Positions 22,886 through 34,900 of a stretch of DNA of 64,000 nucleotides are shown here, piece after piece. A program made the position numbers and the translations under genes. Numbering within the stretch: the first letter of the stretch is position 1; each line of letters opens with the position of its first letter. Under the pieces are notes generated by a model. It worked only from the letters and a program-made list of their open reading frames with translations. It had not been told where the DNA came from and did no database searches. Location: NCBI GenBank assembly GCA_963930775.1, contig OZ005690.1:2402225-2466224 (forward strand), written 5' to 3'. The DNA comes from Cliona cf. orientalis (lineage: Eukaryota > Porifera > Demospongiae > Clionaida > Clionaidae).

Positions 22886-23012
22886 AGACCTTTTATAATA
22901 TCATTGGGATAGCTGGGATCCCCAAAGGACAAGATACTTTGATTCACTTGATTGTCAGTGACCTTGAATTGCCAAGAAATTGGAGACAGAACTTTAACAG
23001 TATAAAGGTCTG
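22886..23012 (+). pseudogene. Relic of the last Rec4 exon
   Basis: Matches 17812-17945 over nearly its full length (ATCATTGGGAT.GCTGGGAT, CCCCAAAGGACAAGA.ACTTT), but with small deletions that break the ACT-like 2 frame. All other Rec4 exons are missing between 22822 and 22886, so the second Rec4 copy was deleted internally. Confidence 0.75.
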
Positions 23013-23136
23013 ATAATAATCAGCAGATTACTCTCCTCAATACATCAATCATTCTTAGAGTACATATACATATGAACACGGATGTTAAATGCTGCTTAGA
23101 GCAGCGCTATATAGCCATAATATCTACACTCATTAT

Positions 23137-23546
23137 TACGTCCAGAGTCCCAATTAGAAACAAAGAATTCGGCTCTCGCTATGATGAAATTGTGATGAAA
23201 TGATGATGAAATGATGATGAAACCTATGATGAAACTTATGATGTAATTCCTGTGAAACTGTTTCAAAATGTTTAGCGCGCATGAAAGGTTGTTGGGACCC
23301 AGAATTCGAACCTAGCGTAGAAGACATCGTGGACTATCGATGAGATATGGCGATTTTCTCGGTTCGCTTTCTTTGGCGAGCTCGCACTCGGGGGGATTTC
23401 CCTATTCAGTCGAGCACATGGGGGTGAAGGTCAACCGGCTCAAGCCGCGCGCCCCAATATTGTACGCGTATACGGAGCATGCGCAGTTTGTCGATGTGTC
23501 CTGGTTCGAATTTATGGCGGCGTATTCATGAGGGACTCTGGACGTA
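23137..23546. mobile_element. MITE with perfect 15-bp termini
   Basis: Starts TACGTCCAGAGTCCC and ends with the exact complement; TA edges. Contains ATGATGAAA tandem repeats at 23182-23245. It is absent at the corresponding place of block A. Confidence 0.7.
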
Positions 23547-23563
23547 GTCTCTAAGTTGTTCAT

Positions 23564-24122
23564 TATCTCCCCAGTAGCAATTTACTTTTCTGTGGTTATG
23601 AGGTAATTATAGTGTAATTATGGTGAAACCTATGGTGTAATCTCTTAGGTAATCTATGAGGTAATTATGAGAAAATTCAGGGCCTCGCTGGAGCCTTTCT
23701 GAGACTTGAAAATCAGTAAATATGTAGAGTATCTTACGCGTGTATCCAGCGAATAGATTACAAGCTGAGCGCTACTTTCTCTGAGAAGTACTGTTGGTTG
23801 AACTTCACGAGTTTTCTTGGCTTACGTAATGCCATGGATAAATAAAGCTAGCCTTGCGCTATATATAGCACGCATCACTGCCATAAGGGGCTGGCCCGCG
23901 CGCGACTGCAGCAGCGTGACCAACCTGAACTTCGGAAGGAATACTGTGTTGTCGAGTTCGTCTCTGTGATTGAAGCATCGAAACTTGTCGCTATCAAGGT
24001 TGAGAGTCGATCTTAGACGCCATCTCCATGATTTCTGGGGCCAGCATCGATCGAGTGTACGCATTCTATTGACGACCTTTTACCACATGCACCATTACAC
24101 TGTGCAGCTATACTGGGGAGAT
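23564..24122. mobile_element. Possible second inverted-repeat element
   Basis: Short inverted termini ATCTCCCCAGTA / TACTGGGGAGAT and internal GAGGTAATTAT-type repeats at 23598-23675. Block-A homology resumes directly after it, which supports an insertion, but the termini are only 12 bp. Confidence 0.5.
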
Positions 24123-24549
24123 GGTCAAGTGTTCATTAAAATTTAATTTATGTCACTGACACAAATCAATCTGGTTATCATAATGGTGGAAAAGGCAGGT
24201 GTTCTATTCCAGTATCATCGTTTTTAAATCTGCATACCCTATCATGTTGCATTGTCTAATAATTATTGTGCGCACTAGTGATCTGATCAGTACGTGTTGG
24301 CATGCTCACAAATCAATATTCCCACCACCTGCATGACTAGCTAGCTAATTACCACTAGTAAGAGGCCATGCAACTCTATAGATTGGAATCTTACACAGAT
24401 AGTGGACCTGCAGCTGGTAGCCAAACACAAAAATAATGAATGCACAGGAGTGCAAAACCCTCACCGCTACATGCATGCATGACTCATGCACATGTAGATC
24501 TATAGTAGCTAGCTAGCATATCTCAGTGTGTATGCCTGCTCAATAAGGA

Positions 24550-24610
24550 GTATTGAACTAGATACATACTACCATAATATTGTTATGGTAGTATGTATCT
24601 AGTTCAATAC
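24550..24610. repeat. Perfect 61-bp palindrome
   Basis: Arms of 28 bp (GTATTGAACTAGATACATAC... and exact complement) around the 5-nt loop TATTG. It could be a foldback element or a small-RNA hairpin. Confidence 0.85.
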
Positions 24611-24658
24611 TGCATACATACCCTGTCACTATAATAGCTGAAAGCCTCTGTGACTACT

Positions 24659-24943
24659 TTAGGCGTGACAAACTAAATTCACAGTTTATCGTCACAAAGA
24701 TTTCGATTTTGCATGCGGGCGGGCGGTCATTTTTCATATTTCAAACTAGTAGAGAGTGCTGGAAAGCTATGCTCGAACCTCGAAATCGCCGACGCCCCGC
24801 CCTCTAATTAACGCGATCGGTGGGTGGGGCTCAAAGTGCCATATGTTTACTGTATTGAATATGAAATCTGAAAAATTTTGAGAAAATCTGAAAATCCATG
24901 CGGGCGGTGACGATAAACAGCGAATTCAGTTTGCCCCGCCTTA
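24659..24943. mobile_element. MITE with TTA target duplication
   Basis: Inverted termini of about 34 bp: GGCGTGACAAACTAAATTC and the complement of GGCGGGGCAAACTGAATTC, then TTTATCGTCAC in both. Flanked by TTA on both sides, typical of Harbinger-like elements. Confidence 0.7.
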
Positions 24944-25111
24944 ACTCAATTATGCACTTGAGAGCCACTGCCTGTTTACACTGTCACTGCACTGACAACT
25001 GACCAGCAAGGCACAGAATGGCAACCACAGCTGCACACTACTATACCACTGGGCAGGACCTAACGTGACCACTCTTCCTGGTAATCCTCAGATGCGTACT
25101 TTCTCCCAGAC

Positions 25112-25177
25112 GACCCTTACCATACGGACGGACAAACGGACGGACAAACAGACGGACAAACGGACGGACGGACAAAA
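25112..25177. repeat. GGACGGACAAAC minisatellite
   Basis: About five imperfect copies of an ACGGACGGACAA unit. No gene in the surrounding 24944-25566 apart from block-A-like spacer sequence. Confidence 0.8.
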
Positions 25178-25566
25178 ATCGCCAAACGATTGCAGTAACC
25201 CTCCGCCTACGCTTTGCGGCGAGGGTTAATAATTGCGTTATTGAGGACAAAGCATGAGCTCTCTATATTGCCGCTACCACTGTCACTAAGTAGCTATGTA
25301 CATGTGTAGAAAATAACATATGCCTGCGCAGGCATATCTCTTACAAATAGTATTCATGATCACTTAGGTTGATTTTTATTGTGGCCTATGTTTAATAAAA
25401 ATCGGAAGTGTCAGGTGCTCAACTACACTGGTGGTATTAACTCAGGCCTGCAAGCATCTATGCCTATTAATGTTCAGCACAATATTATTATCATTATTCA
25501 ATAGAAGTAATATTCCTATTAGCTAAGTATCTAAGAACAGCAGCTGTTTAATCATGTATGTAGCCA

Positions 25567-28500
25567 TTAGCTGTCTTGAAATATGTGATCCGCTAGATGA
25601 TGAAGCCCAATCTCTTTAAGAGCATGTGCCACAATCCTCCAAGTCAACTGACCACGATAATTCATCAGCCAGTAGTCCAGCACCTCCACTATACACTGGT
25701 GGGGAGGGTAGTCCCTACACTTTTCCAGGATCTCGCTGGGCACACCGACTACGACACCAAACTCGTACCAATGAGGGGTGACATCATCCCGAAGTTGAAT
25801 CAGCAGGCTATCCAGATCAGGATGTTTATCTAGTAAAAGTAAACTGTAAGAATCTGTAACTATTAATTGTACACTGATAAGCTCTCATATAAAAATAAAT
25901 AATTGTGCTAATATGGGCACCCCCATGCATGATCCTATCATAATAATCAGTTAAAATTCTAAAAAGAGAATCAAAAGGCTATAATATATAGTTTGAGGCT
26001 ATACATGTAGTGGGTCACACACACTCAGTCTGTTGGAGCATGTATGAAAGATCATGAAGCTGCTGTATACATGTATAGTTATACATTATTATGATCTCCA
26101 TGTATCATCCGGCATTCCCAAAACCTGGACGGGCTCACCTGCAGCTGGTTTTGAATCAGCACTGACAGTTTGCTTTACTTCAGCATACTCCACTTTGTCA
26201 TCACAAGGTGGCACTAGAATCATCTGACTGTTTTCTTGAGAAGTAGTGCTTGGACCAATATCAATATAGACTGGGTCGGGAACAGGCATAGTTTGGGACT
26301 CAGGTGGCTGAAATAGAAATTGACAGTGAAAATTTACAAACATCAGTGATATAAGATAGCTATGCATACAGATAAATGTATTATCATAATAATAAAATTT
26401 AATAATAGAGCTTGTATTAATTTACCTCATCCCAAACTGACTGAAGTAAGCTATAGATTCCAATTCCCTGTAGCCATAGATGTAAACAACAAACATGTTG
26501 GCGTGAATGATCTAATAAAAACAGCTCACTTGTTCATTAAGGCCTTGTGGTTCCACTTCACTGTTAGCAGGCCTACAATATGAAAGTTTACTTATTTGCT
26601 GCAATGCTAACAATAATATAATAATGTTATTATTAATTTGTTCAAGTTTGCTATACCTATGTGTTGTATTTTGATTAGTAACCTGAACTTCTCCACTATG
26701 AACTGTTTTCAACTTTTTCACTATCACAAATATCATGGCAAAGAGTACTCCCAAAAGAGTGATAATGATAACTGCAGCAATAACAGCTGTAGCTATAACA
26801 GTTCCAAGCATGGATCCTGAACTACCACCAGTCCATGTATCTATCAACAAAAAAATAAATCTCACACATGCCACGGTACACAATGTCATGCAATCATAAT
26901 ATTCGATATTACGATACCCAAAACGAGGGTGGTTCCCTCAATTAGAACAGTGAATGTTCCATTGCTGGCAGTGACTGTGAAACAATACTCTTCTCGTGGT
27001 TGAAAGTGTTCAGAATCATTGAAGGGAAACAAAAGTACTGCGCTACCAGAAGTGGTTGTATTGGTAGTAAACTTTCTCTGATTTTGTGATTTGCAGTTTT
27101 CTCTAGAGAGCCCGTACTCAATACTACAATATTTTTCACAGTTTTCTGTTTGTTGATGGAAAATGCAGGTGACCACTTTTGAAGCAAAATCAACTGATAC
27201 GTCCACAAACTGATCACTATTCCCTAAAATTTAAGTATACAGAGAATATTATACTAATGAATCAGATACAGAAACACCGTAATTATGTGAACCTGGTATG
27301 GTCACTGAATTCGATGGTAGTCCACTTCCTAATACGTTAGTTCCTATGCACAATTAGAGTGAACTAAACCATTTAGGGTTAATGCTAGGATGAGTCGTAC
27401 ATGACCACACCAATACAAACACCTAATAATATAATTGTGACTCCCACTTAATTTTGATACCTGATACAGTCACAGTGATATTATTATCTGATGATAAGCT
27501 TAAGAGAGAAGTTGAGGGAGATACTTGATCCTGATCATATTCACAGGTTCCATTCACACAAGATTGACATGATATTACTTCATTGTAGAAGCGGAAACCA
27601 GAGTGTGAATTAATGGTGTAGTTGATTGTGTATGAAATAGGCGAACCATCTACTCCATTAGCAATATTGAACATTTCCTAAATTTTGGTATTATAATCAA
27701 TAGCTATAGAGATTACAAACTTGGGATCTTACTGTTTCATTAAATCTTGTTGTGAGCCTCAGTAAAGTTTTGCTGTTGTAGGAGTATGTTGGGATAACAT
27801 CAATTTCAGGGGAATCCGGTGCTTTTGAAAATGCATCACATTTATAATTATTATAGTTTACAGCAAAAATGAGAAATACCTCTAAGAGTTACTTGAACGT
27901 TTCCACTTTCATTTCCAGTGATATTGTGACACACTATTGTCCGTACTGATAATAGACACACTTGATCATACATGTCTAAGGAGAAACCAGTACAAGTGAC
28001 AGTGGTATCATTCATGACATTAGGGCAGTGACCGCAGTTGGACGCATTAATGAGGTAGTGAACAGCTTCACATGAAGGCTCAACTGGTTCCCATCGGAAC
28101 ACTAATTGACTAGCATTTGCTTCCGTAAGATAAATATTTTTCGGTGGTGGAAAAGGATCTGCAAAGAATAGTATACTGAAGTTTCTTTTTCACAAGCTAT
28201 AGTCATCCTATAGATTAACATTACCTGTTGTGAGAGTTATCCTTATGAGATTTTCAGCAGCTCCCGGAATATCATGAAAGCAGCTGATACTCATGCCAAT
28301 CATTTCAGGACTCACTGAAACAGTGAGCTGTGATATGTAGGTGTCATTCTCGGCTCTGATAGCACATCCAACTATTGCCCCACTATTGCAGGTTAACGTT
28401 GTTTCAATGTTAAAGAAGGTTATCTCATTGCTTGTAGCAGGGCAGTTGAATGCAGATCCTCTCCAGACTATAACTCCACTTCCAGTGACTCTGCACTCAT

Positions 28501-28745
28501 ACACCTGATCATATCCTTCACAGGTACAGTTACTAATTGCTGTTAGCACATTTTCTCCTGAAAATACCAGTCAATGAGTTCCAACACTATGCTATTTAGC
28601 TATTACTCATTCTTACCAAAGCTCATCGTCATGGTGTGGAAGACTGTGATAATAATTACAATTGCTGATTCCTTCCTGGTCTATAGAACTGATAGCTGTG
28701 AGTATTAAAATCAGAACATAATTATGGTCTTACCATTATTTTCAT
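25567..28745 (-). CDS. Rec6: Ig/FN3 receptor with ITIM-like motif and death domain
   Basis: Exons: 28734-28745 (MKIM), 28617-28680 (signal peptide), 28225-28557 (Ig-like), 27880-28158 (FN3-like 1), 27733-27821 and 27461-27677 (FN3-like 2), 27293-27343, 26918-27223 (beta domain 4), 26657-26840 (transmembrane), 26530-26572, 26426-26467, 26139-26307, 25567-25829. All 13 exons keep phase and give about 683 residues. The helix includes VIATAVIAAVIIITLLGVLF. The tail holds PVYIDI and VEYAEV, the latter fitting the ITIM pattern V-x-Y-x-x-V. The final exon reads PHWYEFGVVVGVP, CIVEVLDYWLM, LTWRIVAHALKEIGLHHLA, a typical death-domain pattern. A death-domain partner and SH2 phosphatase recruitment are inferences from these families. 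It is the intact sister of Rec5. Confidence 0.85.
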
Positions 28746-29241
28746 GTTATGTGCTCTAGCTCTCAACGGTAAAGTTGACTGTCACCTCTGACAGAATATT
28801 AATTTTTAGCAGCATAACATTGACGAGTGACGATCTTTACCGTATCACTGTTGCAGTCAACTGAGTCAATCCAGCACCTGCAGCTAGCTACACAGCCATC
28901 TTCATGAAATATTCATGAGACGGTGATTTAATATCCATGACCTTATTTAGGCAATACTATTTATAGCCCTCTATGGATCATGTGATCAATATCCTTGTTT
29001 TTTTAAATAATTATTATTTAGTAACTCAATTAATATTCATATTCAGTTTCATACACCCTTGAACTCGAGTCGAAGCATACAAAACACACAACAGTTAGCT
29101 ACTGCTGATGGTTGAGGCTACACTTCATACGTCATACAAAACCAAAAACCATAAACTGTTTACTGTGTGGTGCAAGTGTTGGTTTGAAAACAAAAACTTC
29201 AGTCACCAGCTAGTTAGCTAGTTAGCTGAGCTGCTTAAAAT
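28746..29241. other. Rec6-Rec7 spacer
   Basis: Contains the Rec6 upstream region, similar to the Rec5 upstream region at 22173-22440 (CATGACCTTATTTAGGCAAT in both), so the segmental duplication reaches at least to about 28990. No gene seen. Confidence 0.5.
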
Positions 29242-31723
29242 TCATTTATTGAAGAATCCTGAAAATGAAGCATATGCAGTATTCTGTCCTGTATCAATGG
29301 TGTTGGTAGGAGAAGAGGCTGGCTTCTGAGGCCGAGGAGCCATGGCCATGTGCACGTATTCTAGCTCTTCGTAGATGGCTGGCTGCTCAATTGTTTTGGC
29401 TTTTAGACGCTCTAGATCCACTTGAAGACGTTTTCTTGATCTGACCAAGATTATGGTGATGACAACGAATGTAATGGTGATGATAATTATTATCATTGTC
29501 ATTACTCCCATTGCTGCTCCAAATGGTAGCATTCCAATCGTGAATTCGAACTTTGATGTTGATACTGAAATACCTATAATGTGAGCAAACAATAATAACA
29601 TTATTGATTTTTATCCGAAAAAAAAGCATCAAGATAGCTACGTATCAATCAAGATAACAGCCTAAGTTTGCATTGTGACCAAGAAACTGAGGAAATCCAT
29701 TAATAATAATTATTATTTCTCCACCACCCCTCATTCACACATGTATGCACCATGATAGTGAAACCATTAAATATAACGTGTGTACATGGTGCGAAAAATG
29801 TCAGATGCATGTAGCTATTATTAAATATAGCTACCTTTTGTGAGCATTGATCCTTCTACTAAAACAGTGTGTGTTCCATTGCTGGCAGTGGCAATGAAAC
29901 AGCATTCCTTTTGTGATTGATCATGAAGGTGATTATATTCAGGAAATCCAAGGTACACCTTATCAGATGAACCTTTACTGCTCTGATGTGAAAACATCGT
30001 GCAAGTTTCAGTTGGGACTCCATAGGCAATACTGCAGGTCTTTTCATTTGTTGATTTGGGCTGGTTAAGGAACAAACAGGTAGCAATATTTGAAGCCGGA
30101 TCGAAGGAAAAGTCAACAAACTGATTTGTTACTCCTGTGAGATTTAAATTTAAGTACAAACAGCTCAAATATAAACTTCTATTCCTAATTATTGTCATAC
30201 GTAAACACAATGAAATTTGCTTACAATAGTGCACCTCTATGTACCTGATACTGAGATTGGGGAAGATAATAATCCACTTCCCAGTCTGTTAGTCCCTGCA
30301 GCTTGTACTGAAATTTCGGTTGTATCTGGACACGATGAAGATGACAGTTCAAGCTTGTGTTCACAAGTACCGTTCGCACATGATGCCGCTGACACAGTAG
30401 CAGATGCACAGGCTGTACCAGTAATAGAATCGGTGTACGTAACTGTGTACGATGAGGTAGATCCATCTATTCCATCAGAGATATTAAGTGGTTCCTACAC
30501 AATAATAATATTATCATCGTATGACAAAACTAAAAATTAAATGATAATCTAATATTTGATTTAGCTAGTATCTATACCAGTTCATTGAATTGTGTTGTCA
30601 ATGCAGTCAGTCTTTTAGTTTTGTGTGAATATGTTGGGATGACATTGATCACTGGAGCACTGGGAGCTGCATTGTAAATAATTATCGAATTCGTCAAACA
30701 TAATATTATTAAAATTAATAATATTTACTTTGATCTCTTTTAAATTTATAATGTTAAAAGAGATCAAATTAAGTAAATATGAGAACTTACTTCTTAATGC
30801 CACTTGAACCCTTCTACTTTCATTTCCAACAATATTGTTGCACACAACTGACCGTACAGCAAACGTACACATTGGATCGTTTGTAAGTGGTCTAATAATA
30901 TTATTGTGACAAGTGACTGTGGTATTGTTAGTGACATTGGCACAGTGGCCACAGTTGGATGAAATGATGAGATAGTGAATGGTGTTGCAGGTAGAGAAAA
31001 CAGGACTCCAATTAAAAGTCATATGGGTGGAATTTATTTCCACTAGATGAATCTCACTTGGTGGTGGTGGTGGGACTGTTGTCAATAAAAAAATTAATAA
31101 TTAACTCCTAGTAGTACGGGTATCCCATGACTGTATGTATAATTATACCTCTTGAAAGGGTTAATATTGAGGAGCCAATGAGCTCTGCGGCTCCACTAGG
31201 TCTATCATGAAAGCAGCTGATGTTCATGCCAATCATTTCAGCGCTCACTGAAACAGTGAGCTGTGATATGTAGGTATTATTCTCGGCTCTGATAACACGT
31301 CCAAGTATTGCTCCACCATTGCAGCTTGCTTCAATGCCAGATCTAGAGCTACCATGAAGGATGTGTATCTCATTGCCTGTAGCAGGGCAGTTGAATGCAG
31401 ATCCTCTCCAGACTGTAACTCCACTTCCAGTGACTCTGCACTCATACACCTGATCATATCCTTCACAGGCACAACTATTTACTGCGACCAAGGCACTATT
31501 ACTCCCCATTGCATAATCTGAAATAATATACCACTATAAAAACTATATCATTGAAAGAACCAAATTATTTTGTCTTACTGAAGTGACTGACACAGAAGAT
31601 TAAAGTACTGAGCAGTACAGCAGATTCTTGTTTCCTCTACATTATGCAAATTTATATAGTGAGACAAGAACTAAGTTATAAAATTAGTAATTATTATGAT
31701 GCATCGATCTATTAACATACCAT
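29242..31723 (-). CDS. Rec7: Ig/FN3 receptor with tyrosine-rich tail
   Basis: Exons: 31721-31723 (ATG alone), 31579-31636 (signal peptide, SAVLLSTLIFCVSHF), 31149-31517 (Ig-like), 30791-31075 (FN3-like 1), 30578-30666 and 30245-30494 (FN3-like 2), 29835-30134 (beta domain 4), 29242-29573 (transmembrane and tail). Phases agree; about 561 residues. Helix AAMGVMTMIIIIITITFVVI followed by RSRKR. The tail has AIYEELEYVHM (two tyrosines in YxxL / YxxM context, the second like a PI3-kinase SH2 site) and TIDTGQNTAYASF, sharing TIDT-x-x-N-x-AY with Rec3. It pairs head-to-head with Rec8. Confidence 0.8.
30721..30780. repeat. Hairpin inside a 124-bp Rec7 intron
   Basis: Near-perfect inverted repeat: ATATTTACTTTGATCTCTTT and complement with a 10-nt loop and a 2-nt bulge. 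It fills most of intron 30667-30790. Confidence 0.75.
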
Positions 31724-31970
31724 GATCAATAACTAGAGCTATTCCTCCTGTGATTAAACCTTCAAAAGTAGCTATGCATGAATGGGCTCAAACATTTCAC
31801 CGACGCTCTTTTATAGCTACTAAAATTTAATGTGAAGGCCTATGCCAACCTTGGCGCACGTGTAGTCTCGTCACCAGACCCCACCCTAATGGGTGGGGTC
31901 TGCATCTGGTGGCCGTACCTGTACTTAGTCTATTGCACTTCATTGATACTTTTGTTATCGCTGGACGATC
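31724..31970. promoter_or_regulatory. Shared divergent promoter of Rec7 and Rec8
   Basis: 247 bp between divergent start codons. Contains the palindrome CAGACCCCACCC-taat-GGGTGGGGTCTG at 31875-31902, whose GGGTGGGG also occurs in the Rec1/Rec2 interval, and a TATAGCTACTAAAATTTAA stretch near 31813. Confidence 0.5.
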
Positions 31971-34900
31971 ATGGTAAGTCCCTGCCGTCTATTATTTATT
32001 GCACATGTGTTTATCAAACAAGTCAGCATGATAAGACTGCTATCCATGTTTACTCGCGCGAGCTCCACCCGCTCAGCAGGCTTGCGGTCTGCAGCTGCCA
32101 GGAGCTTATAATTATGCTTGTACGTACCTGCTAGCCCCTCGATGAAACGTGTGACAAAATTAACACGTAACCTCATCCCAGGGAGAGCTGGAGCCAGGAA
32201 AGAGAATTAAGCTGGTAGCTAGCTAGCCATGTTGTGCACATTGAAAAGATCGGGGTGCCTGGGGACGAGGCCGCAGTCAGTGGACCTAACCTTCATACAC
32301 CAAAGGTCCTGCATGGGTACAAGAGTATTGTGCACCTGACCAGATGTTATCAGATTCTCTTTCCTCTAGAGAACCAGCATGAAGATGTGGCTAAACAATA
32401 TTATTAATTTTAATTTTTTCGGATTAATTGCAGCATTCTGTATATGGACTGGCCATTGTGACCTTTTTCATTATTGCTCTAGTAGTACAAGGTAAGTTTA
32501 GCTAGACTCAGTACCTGCATTGCTTATGGATTATGGATAAGCATCATTGCCATCATCAGGAAAAGGATGAGTGTATCTGAGTGCCCAATAATAATATAAT
32601 TACATGTATGCCATGGTACATGCACTCTGGTAAATGCCACAGTCCACCTAATGAACCATTAATTGCCCCTCATACATACACATCACATTATGCATTGTGA
32701 GATTGTAGATTTCCTTACAGTGAATTCATTACTGGAATCTGGACGGCTTATCAAGACAGACTCCTGTACTTGTCCTGAAGGAATCATTACCTATCAATGT
32801 ACAATTGACGTAAGTCAACCCGGAGGTTTCACGATCTGGAATGGAACAGCATTCAGCTGTGGCCCATTTAACCATATCCTCTTGCGTCACAACTCATTCA
32901 ATTCTTCAACGGGAGCATTTGGATCTTGTAACGATGGGATAATATCAGGGCAGAGCTTGGGAGTCAGCTCTGATGGAACTTATGTCTATACTTCACAACT
33001 ACAAGTGAATATCACCAATAGCTCGAGATCGGGACTGGTTGGAAGGACAGTGCAATGCGTGTACAGCCCTGATGCAACTATCTTCAATGTCATCAATTCG
33101 ACAACAATTGCGATAACAGGTAATAGCCCTGTATATGAAACAGGTGCTTGCTTAAACATATGCAACTCTAACAAATTTCACTACTCTCAGAGCTGAGAGA
33201 GAGAGAGAGAGAAATGGGAAGAGAGAGAGACTCGAATTTCTATTCCGTATTATTCCCTGTATTGCTCTTCACATTATAGATCCTCTTCCACCACCAAACA
33301 ATGTTCAATTGACACATGTGACGTCAAATCAGCTTACATTCAATTGGAGCTCGGTACAGCCAGATTGCTCAACTCTTCAGTACCGCATTGAGTCAAACTG
33401 TGGCACCTGTGTCAATCAACAACCAACTAGTATGCTAATATCTTCTGCTACATGTTCTTTTGAGCTACCAATAAACTCTAATGATGTATGCAATTTTGCC
33501 GTTCAAAGTACCATCTGTGCCAATAGCATCATAGGTAGTTTGAGTACTCCTATTAGAGTTACTCTGAAACGTAAGTTGACTATCATTAACACATTGATAT
33601 TATTATTACTAACTGTATTATAGTTCCTGATTCACCAATGATTCAGTCAGTGATACCCACATACAACAAGGAAACTAAATCGTTGATCAATGCTGAAGTA
33701 ATTTTTGCTGATGTGGTAAGCTAAAATTAATGACCCTAAGTAGTATTACCCTATACCCCTTTAAAGGTCATCAGATAACTGCATTCATTAGTTTACACAT
33801 ATTTGAATATTATACCAAATTTAATTGACCATGAATAATTTGTGTGCATTGTTATTGTGCAGGGTTCATTCAACATATCAAGGAGTATTGACGGCGCTGC
33901 CCTCTATTATGTGATAAATTTCATTGATTCCAACCCACGCGTGTGCGGTTCATCCAACATTTCGGCATCCTCCTGTGATGAGAATAGGATTTGCACTGTT
34001 TCACTTATTGATCTAACAGATTGTTCTCAGGATGGGAAAATCAATCTTTCTCTATCAGCCTTTAACTTACTTGGAGGGGGTCAAGCCACCAACTACAGCA
34101 TAGGTACATGTGCATATTAATAACTAATCAAAAATTTTAATAGCTATGGATTGAGCGTTAATTTTATGACTTTTGATCATCGGATGTGCATTATTCCAGA
34201 TGGCACCAATCAGTACTTTGATGTGTTGTTTGAGTCAGCAACAAGAGTCGTTTGCAATTTTCATGATCCGCCAGAAAATCAATTCCTAAGAAATAAATCA
34301 TGCAATATTACGTATGGACCTTGTGGGCAAGCATCATCCACCACAATGACTGCGCAAAACATGATATCGTCTGATTCTCTGACGGTGGTCATCGACTTGC
34401 AGTCACAGTTAGCTAATGGATACTGCTACACAGTCACCGCCAGTAATGGTGCTTCATCCACTGTCAAGATACAGGGAATGTTTAGTGAGTAGCTACACCT
34501 GTCAATTCATCTGTTTACCATTTTATCTGTAGCTATATTAGTTACTATGGTTTGCCTGCATGAGCAGGGTTAATTGCCCATTAAGTTTGGGATTGGTATA
34601 AATACTACTGAATTTTTCATGCATGTGGCTATCATGATTATGATGAGCTATTTAGAATGACATAAGCAGCTTATAAGCTTAGATCTACCAGGTGGCTGCC
34701 AGTGCATACATGAACTTACAAATTTTCATATTAATTTTACGCAGATTTTGTTGTTTTTTTTTCCATAGCTGATTCTCAAGGAACTAGAACTGTTGCAATA
34801 GCCGTTGGTGTTGTCGTTCCAGTACTGGTGATAATTATCACTCTCGCTATTGTAATCATCGCAGTCATTACTACAAGAAAATATCGAAGACAAAGAGGAT

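Noticed and set aside
23340-24064. Frames at 23340-23531 and 23822-24064
   Set aside because: Located within two inverted-repeat elements and without domain features.
18651-25833. Plus-strand frames at 18651-18899 and 25597-25833 as a duplicated gene
   Set aside because: The opposite strand encodes the death domain of Rec5/Rec6 with proper splice site and stop, so the plus frames are shadows.
25933-26138. Rec6 ending in read-through of the ITIM exon at 26089
   Set aside because: A good GTGAGC donor at 26138 joins in phase to the death domain exon; Rec5 reads a different frame in this stretch, arguing that it is intronic. Not fully excluded as an alternative isoform.
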